DNA from: CAYGAW01 sp964492135
GTDB taxonomy: Bacteria > Chloroflexota > Anaerolineae > UBA7937 > B3-Chlor
Assembly: GCA_964492135.1 (NCBI GenBank)
Contig: CAZBJW010000002.1
Location: forward strand, 1 to 64,000
DNA: 64,000 nucleotides
Direction of reading: 5' to 3'
The translations under genes and the position numbers were made by a program. This document shows, in pieces, positions 35,072 to 44,237 of this stretch. The notes under the pieces are model-generated. The model saw only the letters and a list, made by a program, of their open reading frames with translations. It was not told where the DNA came from and did not search any database. The stretch's first letter is position 1. The number at the start of each line of letters is the position of its first letter.

Positions 35072-35676
35072 AGTTTGCGGAGGCTCCTGGGCAGCAGATA
35101 ACCTGCGGTCAGGGAGGTTGGGGGCAAGGACCTGGGCTCCCCGATGTGTCGTTGTCTCGTTTAGTCTTTGATCGCCAACAGTGGATGATCAACGGAGTCC
35201 AGTCTCTTTCGGCTAGCAAAGCACCGTCAGATGACTCAGTGACGCGGACATCCACAGGCGAGCACGGCGGCAATGCTCCTCTCCCTTCACGGTCCTGATG
35301 TATCGAGACCCCTTGCTTGACTATCCCCTTGCCACAGTCTCAGTGAAGTCAGTGATTGATCTCCTGCCCATCCACCACTTCCCCTGGTAGCCGAAGACGC
35401 TGAGGCACAGGTCAACCCCGCAGATATGTTGTGCCTTGACATGTACAGCATTCCCCGGCGTTCATTTCACCGTAGATTTCCGATCGCCGAGAGGGACAGG
35501 GTGGTCGGCACCTTTAAAATCCGCCACACAGAAAGGTGGTCTGGGGGCATCACACCAACAGCTAAACAGGCGATTGTCACACCGGTGGACATCTGACGAG
35601 AGGGAGCACCATCCGATGGCAGCGCGAGAGAAGGAATATGATGAGCGTGCGGCAACGCCGACCGATGACCTGGCCG
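35072..35676. other. 600 bases without an intact gene
   Basis: Between the A2M gene and the duplicated segment. The minus strand near 35340-35440 reads ICGVDLCLSVFGYQGKWW before a stop, which looks like degraded coding sequence, but I cannot assign a family. Confidence 0.35.
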
Positions 35677-36279
35677 CTATGAGGCCATCCCGGTAAGAAC
35701 AGCCCCTTGCGAGTGACGATGGAGGGACTGCTTCCTCCCTGCGTGGCAAGTCCGAGGAATGAACTATCCCGCGAAGGTGAACCCCTGACCAAGTAGCGTC
35801 TTCAACGATTCTGCGTTGACCACAGCGTGATCCTCATAGTCGGTATTCATCAGCACATGCACCTCACGGACTCTCTCAGCCAGGTTCTCGATCTTCGGCA
35901 CCCACTCCTTCATCTCTTCTTCACTGTAGAGGTATTTCGTTCGCTCATGAACGGTGACTCCCCTCTTCTCCCACGTCTCCTGCCTCCGCCCGTGGAGGCG
36001 AACATAGGATAGGTCTGGACTTGTCACCTCCGCGATAGGCGGAACGCTCGATTTATACCCCTGGGGCTCATCGACGCAGACATAGCTGATGCCGTAGCTC
36101 CTCAAGAAGCCCAACATATCCTCTCTGTTCTCTTCGTTCATCCATAGGTTATTGCGGATTTCAGCGAGCAAATGTTCGGGCCGGTTTGTACACCGTCATT
36201 CAAAAGCATTACCCGAGATTCTCCCCTGCTTGAGGAATTCCTCCATCTCGTGTCGGGGTTAACCTCAACGCATGTTTGA
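35677..36279. repeat. 603-bp duplicated segment, copy 1
   Basis: Matches 53366-53968 base for base at an offset of 17689, apart from one difference I could find (T at 36238, C at 53927). It starts at CTATGAGGCCATCCC and ends at CGCATGTTTGA. It contains a DUF72 gene fragment and the block-2 repeat. The left 60 bases (GGTAAGAACAGCCCC) resemble the edge of repeat copy D. Such identity implies a recent duplication or gene conversion. Confidence 0.9.
35764..36171 (-). pseudogene. C-terminal half of a DUF72 (YecE-like) protein, copy 1
   Basis: 135 codons: NLWMNEENREDMLGFLRSYG, then YVCVDEPQG, YVRLHGRRQETWEKRG, YLYSEEEMKEWVPKIENLA and VHVLMNTDYEDHAVVNAESL. These are the successive motifs of the C-terminal half of DUF72 TIM-barrel proteins (about 250-280 residues when whole). 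The N-terminal half is missing and the block-2 repeat abuts the break. The same fragment is present at 53453-53860 with an identical protein sequence. Confidence 0.8.
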
Positions 36280-36500
36280 GGTGTTTCTGAGCATGGAATC
36301 ATGCATGCGAGATGTTCTAAGCGGGGCAAGATCACCCTGGCGGTAACTGATACCTAGAGACCCAAGATCGACCGCGAAAACGGGTAATAAACGGTCTGAT
36401 CCTGCGCTGAGTTGTTTGCTATGGGTTCTAGCGGGCACAGAGGGGCTCTTATTGCTGTGTGGGATCGTGCCGAGAAGGTGGGGGCGGGCATGTGAAACAT
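36173..36500 (+). repeat. dispersed repeat, copy C (blocks 2 and 3)
   Basis: Block 2 at about 36170-36272 (AATGTTCGGGCCGG, AAAGCATTACCCGAGATTC, CCTCCATCTCGTGTCGG). It is followed at once by GAGGTGTTTCT and block 3 to about 36500 (GCAAGATCACCCTGG, GAGACCCAAGATCG, CGGTCTGATCC, GAGTTGTTTGCTATGGG). This copy lacks block 1 and instead carries the DUF72 fragment on its left. Confidence 0.6.
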
Positions 36501-36613
36501 GTTTGATCCCGGGGAGGAAGCCGGGCACCCAGTAACTTGGCAGTACACCCTGCGTATTATCTGAGCGATACCTCCGAATGACTTGGGGTCGGCTCGAGTA
36601 CTCCTCCGTTCCC

Positions 36614-36634
36614 GTTCGAATCCCGCCCTTCCCA
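36614..36634 (+). other. possible tRNA 3'-end remnant (attachment-site scar)
   Basis: The string GTTCGAATCCCGCC followed by CTTCCCA has the form of a tRNA T-loop, right T-stem arm (CCCGC), acceptor 3' strand and discriminator A. The bases on its left do not complete the T-stem or a cloverleaf, so it is not a tRNA gene. It may be the scar an integrative element leaves after using a tRNA 3' end, or coincidence. Confidence 0.25.
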
Positions 36635-36726
36635 TGACGATCAAGAAAGCCAATGTGTCGGGCGATACTTTTCCAAACCGCTGTGCGAGGTGTTATCCTA
36701 AGGAAAGAGATTGAGGCTGGCTGTTA

Positions 36727-37146
36727 TCACTTGCTCAATAGGTATATTGCTATCAAGGACAAGATAATCCCGAGTGCCTTCGCAGGAGTAATGCTCTCGT
36801 GAAGAAAGATGAAAGCCAAAACGGCCGTTAAAGCCGGATAAAGAGCTGTAAGTGGGGTTACCGTCGAAGCCTCCGCTCGTGTTAATAGAAAATAGAAGCC
36901 CACCGCTCCCAAAGAACCAATTGCTCCAGCCGCTATCGCAAGACCAATACCTACCCTATCACCTTCGATAAGGTTTCTAAGCCTAAACACCGTTAAACTG
37001 AAGATCAAGATTGCTGGAACATATCCTACGAGTTCCCAAAAGACGCTTTGAGTACCGATTCTGTTTGCCGCAAGCTTGGCAATGAGTGCCCCAACTCCCC
37101 AAGAAAGAAATGTGCCGATGACAACCAACAAAGTTACCGAGTCCAT
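36727..37146 (-). CDS. single-domain EamA/DMT-family membrane protein
   Basis: 139 residues with five hydrophobic segments. It begins with a helix at 5-25 (LLVVIGTFLSWGVGALIAKL) and ends with EamA motifs SLGAVGFYFLLTRAEAS and LTALYPALTAVLAFIFLHESI. This is the length of one EamA half, as in the short SMR-like EamA proteins that pair to form a transporter, so it need not be a fragment. The substrate is unknown. It is separated from its neighbours on both sides. Confidence 0.8.
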   Translation of the reverse strand: MDSVTLLVVIGTFLSWGVGALIAKLAANRIGTQSVFWELVGYVPAILIFSLTVFRLRNLIEGDRVGIGLAIAAGAIGSLGAVGFYFLLTRAEASTVTPLTALYPALTAVLAFIFLHESITPAKALGIILSLIAIYLLSK

Positions 37147-37373
37147 GTTTTCATTGTACCACAGATCAAAACAACCATCCTTAGGTGGTTCGCCACTATT
37201 GACTCAAGGTATACGCTAACGAAAACAGTAGGATCAAGAGTTCGATCTTCTGTTTCTGCGACAGTATCCGAGAATTCAGAGACTGGAAGATCGTTGCCTA
37301 GCCCTATCACGGAGCCGCAGGCTGCCGCCCTCTCAGGAAGATATACATTCCGTTCGTTCCCGAAGGAAAGCAG

Positions 37374-38549
37374 CTACACGGGCTCTGTCATCGTGACTTG
37401 CGTCTTGATTCCTCTTCCCTCCAACTCCTTGAAGAAGGGACCCGGGTTGATTGCTGCCTCCGGGGGAAAGGCGCCGGGTCGCTCTAGCTTGCCTTGACCC
37501 AACCACTGGGCAACGATGGAAGGAGCTACGCCTGTGGGAAGAGGACCGAAGTTGGTTAGTGTGCCCAAGCGGTAGATGACCTCTCTGCCACCGCTTATGC
37601 CCTTGACCTCGGTGACGATCTCTTTTCTCCACTCCTCCAGGTCGAAGGGAGGCCAATCGAGAAAAGCCCTAATAGGAGGGACATGGGAGGCTAGGAGGGT
37701 TAAGAGGAAATCGCGCGGCCTTACCTTGATGCCTCTGACCTCCACCGGTTCACGACTCGCAACCCCCAATTCTACAAGCGTTTTCACCTTCTCGATGGTG
37801 GCCCGAGGCATTCCCCAGGAGTTAATCTTAAAGAAACATTCCCGCACCCCCTTATACTGAAAGGTGAGAGGGATGGTGGCCACTTCGGAATGCAAAGAGA
37901 GATGGGTACGCAGAAGACCGATGGGCGGCGTGAACCAATACTCCTCCATCTCCGAGAAGGGCTGGCAGGCCATGAATTCTCCATCCCGATAGACCATGGG
38001 CTCCATGGTTACTTCATCGATGATAGTGGCAATGGCATAGCCAAATCGCACTTGGTCATGCTCCCTAGGAAGTATGCCATCGTAGATGTGCACGTGCTCC
38101 ATGGTCTCCAGTCTCTCGGCGGCATAGCGACTATGGATATTGGGGATGCCTGGTGCACTACCCATACCCAAGACCGCCGTGATGCCGACTTCCTCGAAGG
38201 CCTCATGCAGCTCCAGCTGTTTGCGGGTGAGGTGGAAGAGCCCTCCCAGGTCCGTATAATGCACCTTTGCTTCCAGGCAAGCCTCCATCACTTCCAGATT
38301 GAAATAGTAGATCGTAGCGTTGAGGGCACAATTAGCCCCCCGCAGAAGCGCTACCAGCCTTTCGTGGTCGGTGACGTCCACCTGGGCCACCGAGACCTTG
38401 GGACTAGCGATCGCCTCCTGGACCTCAGTGGCTCGTTCCAAGCTCAGGTCAGCGATCACCACCTCATCCACACCTTGGCTCTGAGCCAAATCCTTGACAG
38501 CAATGCAACCCATCATCCCTGCACCGCCAAGAACAACGATCCTCATCAT
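37374..38549 (-). CDS. saccharopine-dehydrogenase family protein, lysine 6-dehydrogenase-like
   Basis: 391 residues. The NAD(P) Rossmann fold is at the N-terminus (RIVVLGGAGMMGCIAVKDLA). It continues YTDLGGLFHLTRKQLELHE, GITAVLGMGSAPGIPN and the C-terminal GKLERPGAFPPEAAINPGPFF. The length and these motifs fit lysine 6-dehydrogenase, which converts L-lysine to allysine (2-aminoadipate 6-semialdehyde), more than full saccharopine dehydrogenase. GGAGGGG precedes the ATG. It lies downstream of a class III aminotransferase and an aldehyde dehydrogenase, consistent with amino-acid or diamine breakdown. A paralogue sits at 47586-48749. Confidence 0.82.
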   Translation of the reverse strand: MMRIVVLGGAGMMGCIAVKDLAQSQGVDEVVIADLSLERATEVQEAIASPKVSVAQVDVTDHERLVALLRGANCALNATIYYFNLEVMEACLEAKVHYTDLGGLFHLTRKQLELHEAFEEVGITAVLGMGSAPGIPNIHSRYAAERLETMEHVHIYDGILPREHDQVRFGYAIATIIDEVTMEPMVYRDGEFMACQPFSEMEEYWFTPPIGLLRTHLSLHSEVATIPLTFQYKGVRECFFKINSWGMPRATIEKVKTLVELGVASREPVEVRGIKVRPRDFLLTLLASHVPPIRAFLDWPPFDLEEWRKEIVTEVKGISGGREVIYRLGTLTNFGPLPTGVAPSIVAQWLGQGKLERPGAFPPEAAINPGPFFKELEGRGIKTQVTMTEPV

Positions 38550-38786
38550 CCCCTCCTGCTAAGAGAATATCTCCATCAGTCTCTTCTACCTCTAGGTCAC
38601 CCTTCGTCAGAGCTATCCGCAAGATCTTCCCATTGTAGTCCCAGGGCATGAGTATTCTCCCTCTATAGAATCGTCGTCGCCATCCTGTGGCTTCGAGAGG
38701 TAGATGCCATCGAAAACACGTGAGGCCAAGTCCCTATCACCCTATTGATCCCAGTGGTATCCCAGCCGGGAGAGAGGCTGCGAGGC

Positions 38787-40046
38787 TTAGATGCCTTGGA
38801 GTGCCCCTTCGAAGATCCCTACCGCTTCCTCGATCTGCTCTGCGCTCACGATGAGAGGTGGAATCCAACGGATTGTGTTATCGTAGGGACCACAGGTGAG
38901 GAGCAGAAGTCCGTTCTCTATGCAGTTGTTGACGACCGCTTTGGCGGTAGGCCTGTCCGGCTGGCCATCAGCGGTAGTGAACTCACAGGCGACCATCAGT
39001 CCTAGACCACGCACGTCACCTATAACCTCGAATCGCTTCTGCAGCGGTTGCAAAAGGCTCGACAGCAGGTCTCCCTGACGAGCGGTGTTCTTCACCAGTC
39101 TCTCCTCGCGGATTACCTGTATGGTAGCCACCGCTGCTGCACAGGCCACGGCGTTACCACCATAGGTGCCGCCATGGGAGCCTGGCGTCCACCTTTCCAT
39201 AAGAGCTAGCGGCGCAGCGATGCCGCTCAAGGGAAAGCCCGAGGCCATCCCCTTGGCCATGACCAATATGTCAGGCACCACTTCCCAATGTTCGACCGCA
39301 AAGAACCTCCCCGTCCGTCCGAAGCCGGACTGCACCTCATCGGCTATGAGAAGGATGTCATACTTGTCACAGAGGCGGCGCAAACCGGGTAGGAAGGAGG
39401 AGGGCGGGACGACATAGCCCCCTTCGCCCAAGACCGGCTCCACCAGGATGGCGGCGGTCTCTTCGGGCGCTGTTTGCGTGACGAGGAGATACTCCAGTTC
39501 TTCCAAACACCAGTGGGCACAGGCCTCCCCTTCCCAACCGTAGCGATAAGCGTAGGGGTAAGGAGCCACGAAGACACCGGCCATCAGGGGTTGGTAACCG
39601 GCCCGATAGATAGTCTTGGAGGTAGTCAAGGACATGGTACCCACCGTCCGCCCATGAAAACCGCCTTGAAAGACGATAACATTGGGCCGACCTGTGACTT
39701 GGCGAGCCAGTTTAACCGCCGCCTCCACACCCTCGGCCCCAGAGTTGCTGAAGAAAAAGCCATCGAGGCGTTCGGGGACCACCTCAAGGAGCTCCTCCAC
39801 CAGCCGCAACATCGGCTGGTGATAGACGATATTCGCCTGGCCGTGGATCAACTTCTCTGCCTGCGCCTGGACTGCCTCAACCACCCGCGGATGGCAGTGG
39901 CCGGTGCTAGTTACCCCGATACCGGTGGTGAAATCCAAGTAGCGCCGTCCATCTGCCCCGTAAATATACGCTCCTTCGGCCCGCTCGGCCAGGATCTCGG
40001 TATAGCGATACCAAACTGGGGAGAGATGCCCAGTTACCTCTGCCAT
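38787..40046 (-). CDS. class III (PLP) aminotransferase, 4-aminobutyrate-aminotransferase-like
   Basis: 419 residues of the acetylornithine/GABA aminotransferase group. Motifs: DFTTGIGVTSTGHCHPRVVE, FFSNSGAEGVEAAVKLARQ, FQGGFHGRTVGTMSLTTSK, LLIADEVQSGFGRTG and the PLP lysine in MAKGMASGFPLSGIA. It transfers an omega-amino group to 2-oxoglutarate, giving a semialdehyde. GAGGAG precedes the start, 4 bases after the aldehyde-dehydrogenase stop, so the two form an operon in which the semialdehyde would be oxidised. The exact substrate (GABA, 5-aminovalerate, lysine-type) is open. Confidence 0.88.
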   Translation of the reverse strand: MAEVTGHLSPVWYRYTEILAERAEGAYIYGADGRRYLDFTTGIGVTSTGHCHPRVVEAVQAQAEKLIHGQANIVYHQPMLRLVEELLEVVPERLDGFFFSNSGAEGVEAAVKLARQVTGRPNVIVFQGGFHGRTVGTMSLTTSKTIYRAGYQPLMAGVFVAPYPYAYRYGWEGEACAHWCLEELEYLLVTQTAPEETAAILVEPVLGEGGYVVPPSSFLPGLRRLCDKYDILLIADEVQSGFGRTGRFFAVEHWEVVPDILVMAKGMASGFPLSGIAAPLALMERWTPGSHGGTYGGNAVACAAAVATIQVIREERLVKNTARQGDLLSSLLQPLQKRFEVIGDVRGLGLMVACEFTTADGQPDRPTAKAVVNNCIENGLLLLTCGPYDNTIRWIPPLIVSAEQIEEAVGIFEGALQGI

Positions 40047-40050
40047 CTCG

Positions 40051-41544
40051 TCACTCCTCTATGTATCCGCTCTCTTTATAGTACTCCTCATAGGGGTACC
40101 ACCAGATCTTCTTCCCCATGCTGAAATCCCAGTGAATGTGCTTCGTCTCCCGAAACTCCTCTAGCCCCTCTTCTCCCAACTCGCGGCCCATCCCGGAAAG
40201 CTTCATCCCCCCGAAGGGGGCAGCATCGTTGTCGGTCAAGGGGTCGTTGATCCAGATCGTGCCCGCTTTCACCTCCTCATAGAAGCGCTTGACGTACCGG
40301 GCGTTGTGGGTATAGATGTTGGCTCCCAGCCCATAGACGGAGTCGTTGGCTAGCTCTATCGCTTCGTCGAAGGTATCGTAGGGAGCGATGGGAATGACCG
40401 GGCCGAAGGTCTCCTCACGCATGATCTCCATCTCGGGCTTCACATTCACAAGCACTGTAGGCTCGTAGTAGAAACCACGGGGGAACTGAGGCGGACGCCG
40501 GCCCCCGGTAAGGACCTGGGCTCCGCGAGCCACTGCATCCTCTACTTGGGCTTCTACCTTGGCACGATAGGGTGCCCGAGCCATGGGCCCTATATCTGTG
40601 GTAGGCTCCATACCCGGGCCTATCCGTAACGACTGAACATATTTCACCATGCGAGAGGTGAACTCTTCCAAGATCGACCGTTGCACATAGATTCGCTCGG
40701 TGGAGGTGCAGACCTGACCGGTGTTGAGGAGGGCCGCCCAAGCTACGCCAGGTACGGCTATCTCTAGATCGGCGTCTTCGCAGACCACGAAGGGGTCCTT
40801 CCCTCCCAATTCCAAGTGCACCTCCTTAACTAGTGGAGCGGCGAGGGCAGCGATCCGTTGGCCCACGGCGGTGCTGCCGGTGAAAGCCACTAGGTGGGTG
40901 CCTGGGCTAGTAACTAGCTCATCCCCCACCATCTCGCCGGCTCCAGTGACGATGTTGACCACACCGGGTGGCAGATGGTCGAAGATCTCAGCGCACATAA
41001 GCGTAGAGAGGGGGGTAACGCTGGAGGGCTTGATGACCACGGTGTTGCCCACGGCTAAGGCCGGGGCGACCTTCCAGCTCATGAGCAGGAGAGGGTAGTT
41101 CCAGGGCACGATGCAGGCCACCACCCCGTAGGGCTCTTTGAGCACCAAGGATAGTTGACTGGCTTCGATGGAGGGGATAACCCTCCCCCGACTATGGCGG
41201 CCAAGCTCGGCGTAGTAGTCAAAGCAAGCCGCGCTCCAGCCCATCTCGTCTCGATTCTCGATGAGGGGCTTCCCCCCTTCCAGAGTGAGAGTGACCGCCA
41301 ATTCCTCCGCCTTAGAGCGCACCTTGGTGGCCACTTGGTGCAACAGTTCCGCCTTCTCCACACCGGGTACCCTTCGCCAGGTGAGGAAGGCAGCGTTGGC
41401 CGCGGCGATGGCCCACCGAGCGTCCTCAACTGTCCCCGCAGCCACGCTGTCTATTACTTCCTCGGTGGCCGGGTTGATGACCTCGATTACTTTATCAGAT
41501 GTGCTATCCACGAATTGACCGTTGAGCCAGATCGACTTGGTCAT
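40051..41544 (-). CDS. NAD(P)-dependent aldehyde dehydrogenase
   Basis: 497 residues, full-length ALDH. The N-terminus is KSIWLNGQFVDSTSDKVIEV; the cofactor region is ACIVPWNYPLLLMSWKVAPA; the catalytic Glu lies in HLELGGKDPFVV; the catalytic Cys lies in NTGQVCTSTERIYV. Close to betaine/aminobutyraldehyde-type ALDHs. It would oxidise the semialdehyde made by the co-transcribed aminotransferase, or allysine made by the lysine-dehydrogenase-like enzymes. GGAGAGGAGG precedes its ATG. Confidence 0.92.
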   Translation of the reverse strand: MTKSIWLNGQFVDSTSDKVIEVINPATEEVIDSVAAGTVEDARWAIAAANAAFLTWRRVPGVEKAELLHQVATKVRSKAEELAVTLTLEGGKPLIENRDEMGWSAACFDYYAELGRHSRGRVIPSIEASQLSLVLKEPYGVVACIVPWNYPLLLMSWKVAPALAVGNTVVIKPSSVTPLSTLMCAEIFDHLPPGVVNIVTGAGEMVGDELVTSPGTHLVAFTGSTAVGQRIAALAAPLVKEVHLELGGKDPFVVCEDADLEIAVPGVAWAALLNTGQVCTSTERIYVQRSILEEFTSRMVKYVQSLRIGPGMEPTTDIGPMARAPYRAKVEAQVEDAVARGAQVLTGGRRPPQFPRGFYYEPTVLVNVKPEMEIMREETFGPVIPIAPYDTFDEAIELANDSVYGLGANIYTHNARYVKRFYEEVKAGTIWINDPLTDNDAAPFGGMKLSGMGRELGEEGLEEFRETKHIHWDFSMGKKIWWYPYEEYYKESGYIEE

Positions 41545-41582
41545 GACATGGCCTCCTCTCCTTCATCTTGAGATTGATGAGC

Positions 41583-41936
41583 TCAATCAATAATGCGGTT
41601 GACCCTTATCACCAAGTTCGCTTGGTACCGCATCAAGATATGGCCTAGCAGGTCGCCATCCAAGAGCACCACGCTGGTGGTTGGGAGGCGGAACAACTCA
41701 TGCAGCTTCAGAGACACGAGAGGTCGTGGCCGATCAGGTGGTGCAATATAGAGTCGGACCCATCGTTTCTTAGCGAGCCAGGAACAGTACTCTCTCGTCT
41801 CGCCCCTTCTAAAACCACGTATACCGATGAAGAACAGAAGGATCGTCCCAGTGGCGAAAGCCATTTGGAACAGCGAGGGCTGAGAGAACCCGGCTAGCCA
41901 GAGGCGGCGGGGTTGAAAGAGACCAACACTTGCCAC
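41583..41936 (-). CDS. hypothetical small membrane protein
   Basis: 117-codon frame ending 38 bases before the aldehyde-dehydrogenase start on the same strand. One hydrophobic segment (FQMAFATGTILLFFIGIRGF) is followed by a basic stretch. I recognise no family and the start (GTG) lacks a clear ribosome site. Placement and composition make it plausible, not certain. Confidence 0.35.
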   Translation of the reverse strand: MASVGLFQPRRLWLAGFSQPSLFQMAFATGTILLFFIGIRGFRRGETREYCSWLAKKRWVRLYIAPPDRPRPLVSLKLHELFRLPTTSVVLLDGDLLGHILMRYQANLVIRVNRIID

Positions 41937-42045
41937 CTCACTGCCCTTAAGACCGGGGGCCTCCTAACCCATACAGAGCAACCAGGGCTCCTGCCCTTTT
42001 GATCTCTTCTATCACCAACCACTATGGACAACAAGTACAGAGGCA

Positions 42046-42084
42046 AGCGTCGCAGCGTCTCACCCGTAGGGGCGCTGCGACGCT
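42046..42084 (-). terminator. terminator after the pot operon
   Basis: A perfect 12-bp inverted repeat (AGCGTCGCAGCG / CGCTGCGACGCT) with a 15-base loop begins 10 bases after the potD-like stop codon. A moderately T-rich tail follows on the minus strand. It separates the transporter from the ALDH-aminotransferase unit. Confidence 0.75.
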
Positions 42085-42093
42085 CAGGATCTC

Positions 42094-43239
42094 CTACTCC
42101 GCCTTGACTTCGGTCCAGACCCGGTCCCAGATGGCCAACTCCTCGGTGGAGAGGGGCTCGATCCACTCCAAACGAGCCATGGTCTCCTCGTCGGGGTAGA
42201 TGGCCGGGTCTTCCAAAATCTCGGGATCGATGTAGGACGTCGCCGCTTCATTAGGACTGGCGTACCATACAAAATTGGTGTTTATGCCTGCCACTTCGGG
42301 ATCCAACAGCCAGTTGATGAAATGCTCCGCAGTGCTCTTATGGATGCCCGTGCTGGTGGCCGGAATGCACATATTGTCCTGCCAGATGGTGCCTCCCTCC
42401 TTAGGCATGATGTAGGTCCAAGCTTCGTTCTCCTCAGCCGCCACGAAGACGTCGCCGTTCCAGCCGTGGGTGAGGACGATCTCGCCGGGGATCATGAGGT
42501 TGTCGATGTAACCCGAGGAATCGAAGGTCTTCCAGCACGGCTTAGCGGCCAATAGGAGATCACGGGCTTCCATCAAATGGGCCTCATCGGTTTCATTCAG
42601 GGAGTAGCCCAGATACTTGAGGGCCGCACCGATGACCTCTCGCTCATCGTCGAGCATGTTTATCCCCGCATCGCCGTACTGGCAAGCGATCTCAGGATCG
42701 AATAGCCAAGCCCAGCTGTCTGGTGGCGGGTCCACCCGGTCCGCGTCATAGCCTATGCCGGTAGTGCCCCAGAAGTAAGGCGCGCTATAGATGTTGCCTG
42801 GGTCGTAGGAGGGGTTCTTATTGAGATCGGAGATGTTGGCGAAGTTGGGGATGTTGTTGAAATCTAGCGGTGCCAAGAGCCCCAACTCGATCATCTGGGC
42901 CACCATGTAGTCGGAGGGGAAGATAACGTCGTAGCCGGCAGCCCCGGCCTGCAATTTGGCCAGGAGGTCCTCGTTGCTGTCGTAGGTATCGTAGACGATG
43001 GTGACTCCGAACTCCTCCTCGTACTCGGTCAGTAGGCTCTCCTCGATATAAGCCGCCCAGTTGAAGACGTAGAGGGTGTCAGCCAACTCCAAAGCCTCCT
43101 CCGTGGGCGGCGGAGGTGGCGCCTCGGTGGGAGTCGGCAGAGGCGGCGCCTCTGTGGGAGTGGCTGGCCCAGCGCAGCCCGCGAGTGCAATGCTCAATAG
43201 AACGACGAACCCAACTATCGTTAAACAGCGCTTCATCAT
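42094..43239 (-). CDS. potD: spermidine/putrescine-type ABC transporter substrate-binding lipoprotein
   Basis: 381 residues from ATG 43239 (GGAGG nine bases upstream; the frame is open further to 43308, where it would overlap potC without a ribosome site). The lipobox SIALAGC is followed by a Pro/Thr linker with PTEAPP repeats. Then comes LYVFNWAAYIEESLLTEYEE, the hallmark start of PotD/PotF proteins, and DVIFPSDYMVAQMIELGLL. It captures a polyamine or similar cation outside the membrane and delivers it to PotBC. The ligand may not be a classical polyamine. Confidence 0.92.
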   Translation of the reverse strand: MMKRCLTIVGFVVLLSIALAGCAGPATPTEAPPLPTPTEAPPPPPTEEALELADTLYVFNWAAYIEESLLTEYEEEFGVTIVYDTYDSNEDLLAKLQAGAAGYDVIFPSDYMVAQMIELGLLAPLDFNNIPNFANISDLNKNPSYDPGNIYSAPYFWGTTGIGYDADRVDPPPDSWAWLFDPEIACQYGDAGINMLDDEREVIGAALKYLGYSLNETDEAHLMEARDLLLAAKPCWKTFDSSGYIDNLMIPGEIVLTHGWNGDVFVAAEENEAWTYIMPKEGGTIWQDNMCIPATSTGIHKSTAEHFINWLLDPEVAGINTNFVWYASPNEAATSYIDPEILEDPAIYPDEETMARLEWIEPLSTEELAIWDRVWTEVKAE

Positions 43240-43304
43240 CGTTTCTCTCCTCCCTCTTACGCTTGATGCTTCGCTCAGTATGCTCTGCGTCCTTTGCCCT
43301 CTCA

Positions 43305-44237
43305 TCACCTCCTTTGCGCAGCCAGAGATAGAAGGACTAAGCCCACCGAGGCCAAGAGCATGGCGCTGGAGATAGCGTTAACCTCGGGAGTGACCCCAAT
43401 TCGGATCATGGAAAAGACCCGTACCGGGAGAGTAGTAGAGCCGGGGCCCGAGACGAAGAAGGTGATGACGAAATCATCAATGGACAGAGTGAAGGCGAGG
43501 AGGGCGCCTCCTAGGATGCCAGGCATGATCAAGGGTAAGGTGATCCGCCGGAAGGTCTGCCATTCGTTGGCCCCGAGGTCTTTGGCAGCCTCCTCCAAGG
43601 TGATGTCGAAGTCGGCGAGACGAGCTCTGACTACTACGGCCACGAAAGAGATGTTGAAAGCCACATGAGCAATGATGATAGGGGTAACGGTGATGACCCG
43701 AGCCAACCAGCCAACCAGCCAGGCGGGTAGGAAGGTGATGGAGGAAACCGAGGAAGAGAGGCCCATTATCACCTGGGGCATCCGTATGAGTACGAAGAAA
43801 AGGATAAGGGACAGGGCCATCACCACATCAGGAATGATGATGGGGAGATAAAGGATTGCATCGAAGGTCAATTTACCCAAGAACTCCTGCCGCTCCATCA
43901 CTAGGGCAGCCATAGTCCCCATTACAGTTGAAAGGAGAGTGGAGATGATGGCCACCGTGAGAGTGTTCTTGACAGCGTCAATGATGCGAGCATCGTGGAT
44001 AAGCACCTCGTACCAATGGAGGGTGAACCCTTTCCACACCGTGGCTGCCAGCACCCTTCCGCCCTCAAGAATGGTAGCGGCGTTGAAGGAGAAGACGATG
44101 AGGACGAAGATGGGCACGTAGAGGAAGGCGAACATCAGGACCGCATTGACGGAGAGCAACCGTGATCCCAAAGAGGCTAACAGGTCCCCCCGAGTCATGC
44201 TCCGGGTCTTGGTACGTCCCAGGGCCAACTCGCTCAT
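43305..44237 (-). CDS. potC: polyamine-type ABC transporter permease PotC
   Basis: 310 residues, six-helix permease with a helix at about 33-53 (VLMFAFLYVPIFVLIVFSF). The EAA loop reads EEAAKDLGANEWQTFRRITL at about residue 205. GALLAFTLSIDDFVITFFVSGPG is characteristic of PotC. It starts in an ATGA overlap with potB and is followed by potD 65 bases on. Confidence 0.93.
   Translation of the reverse strand: MSELALGRTKTRSMTRGDLLASLGSRLLSVNAVLMFAFLYVPIFVLIVFSFNAATILEGGRVLAATVWKGFTLHWYEVLIHDARIIDAVKNTLTVAIISTLLSTVMGTMAALVMERQEFLGKLTFDAILYLPIIIPDVVMALSLILFFVLIRMPQVIMGLSSSVSSITFLPAWLVGWLARVITVTPIIIAHVAFNISFVAVVVRARLADFDITLEEAAKDLGANEWQTFRRITLPLIMPGILGGALLAFTLSIDDFVITFFVSGPGSTTLPVRVFSMIRIGVTPEVNAISSAMLLASVGLVLLSLAAQRR

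Noticed and set aside
35340..35440. Minus-strand text reading ICGVDLCLSVFGYQGKWW, considered as a TnpB-type transposase remnant
   Set aside because: Too short and without the RuvC or zinc-finger context needed for assignment.
36593..36640. Complete tRNA gene
   Set aside because: Only the 3' T-loop/acceptor-like string is present; no D-arm, anticodon arm or 5' acceptor strand fits upstream.
41573..41591. Palindrome ATTGAT...ATCAAT centred on GAGCTC before the aldehyde dehydrogenase
   Set aside because: Short, and overlaps the end of a possible gene; no second copy seen near related genes, so not enough for an operator call.
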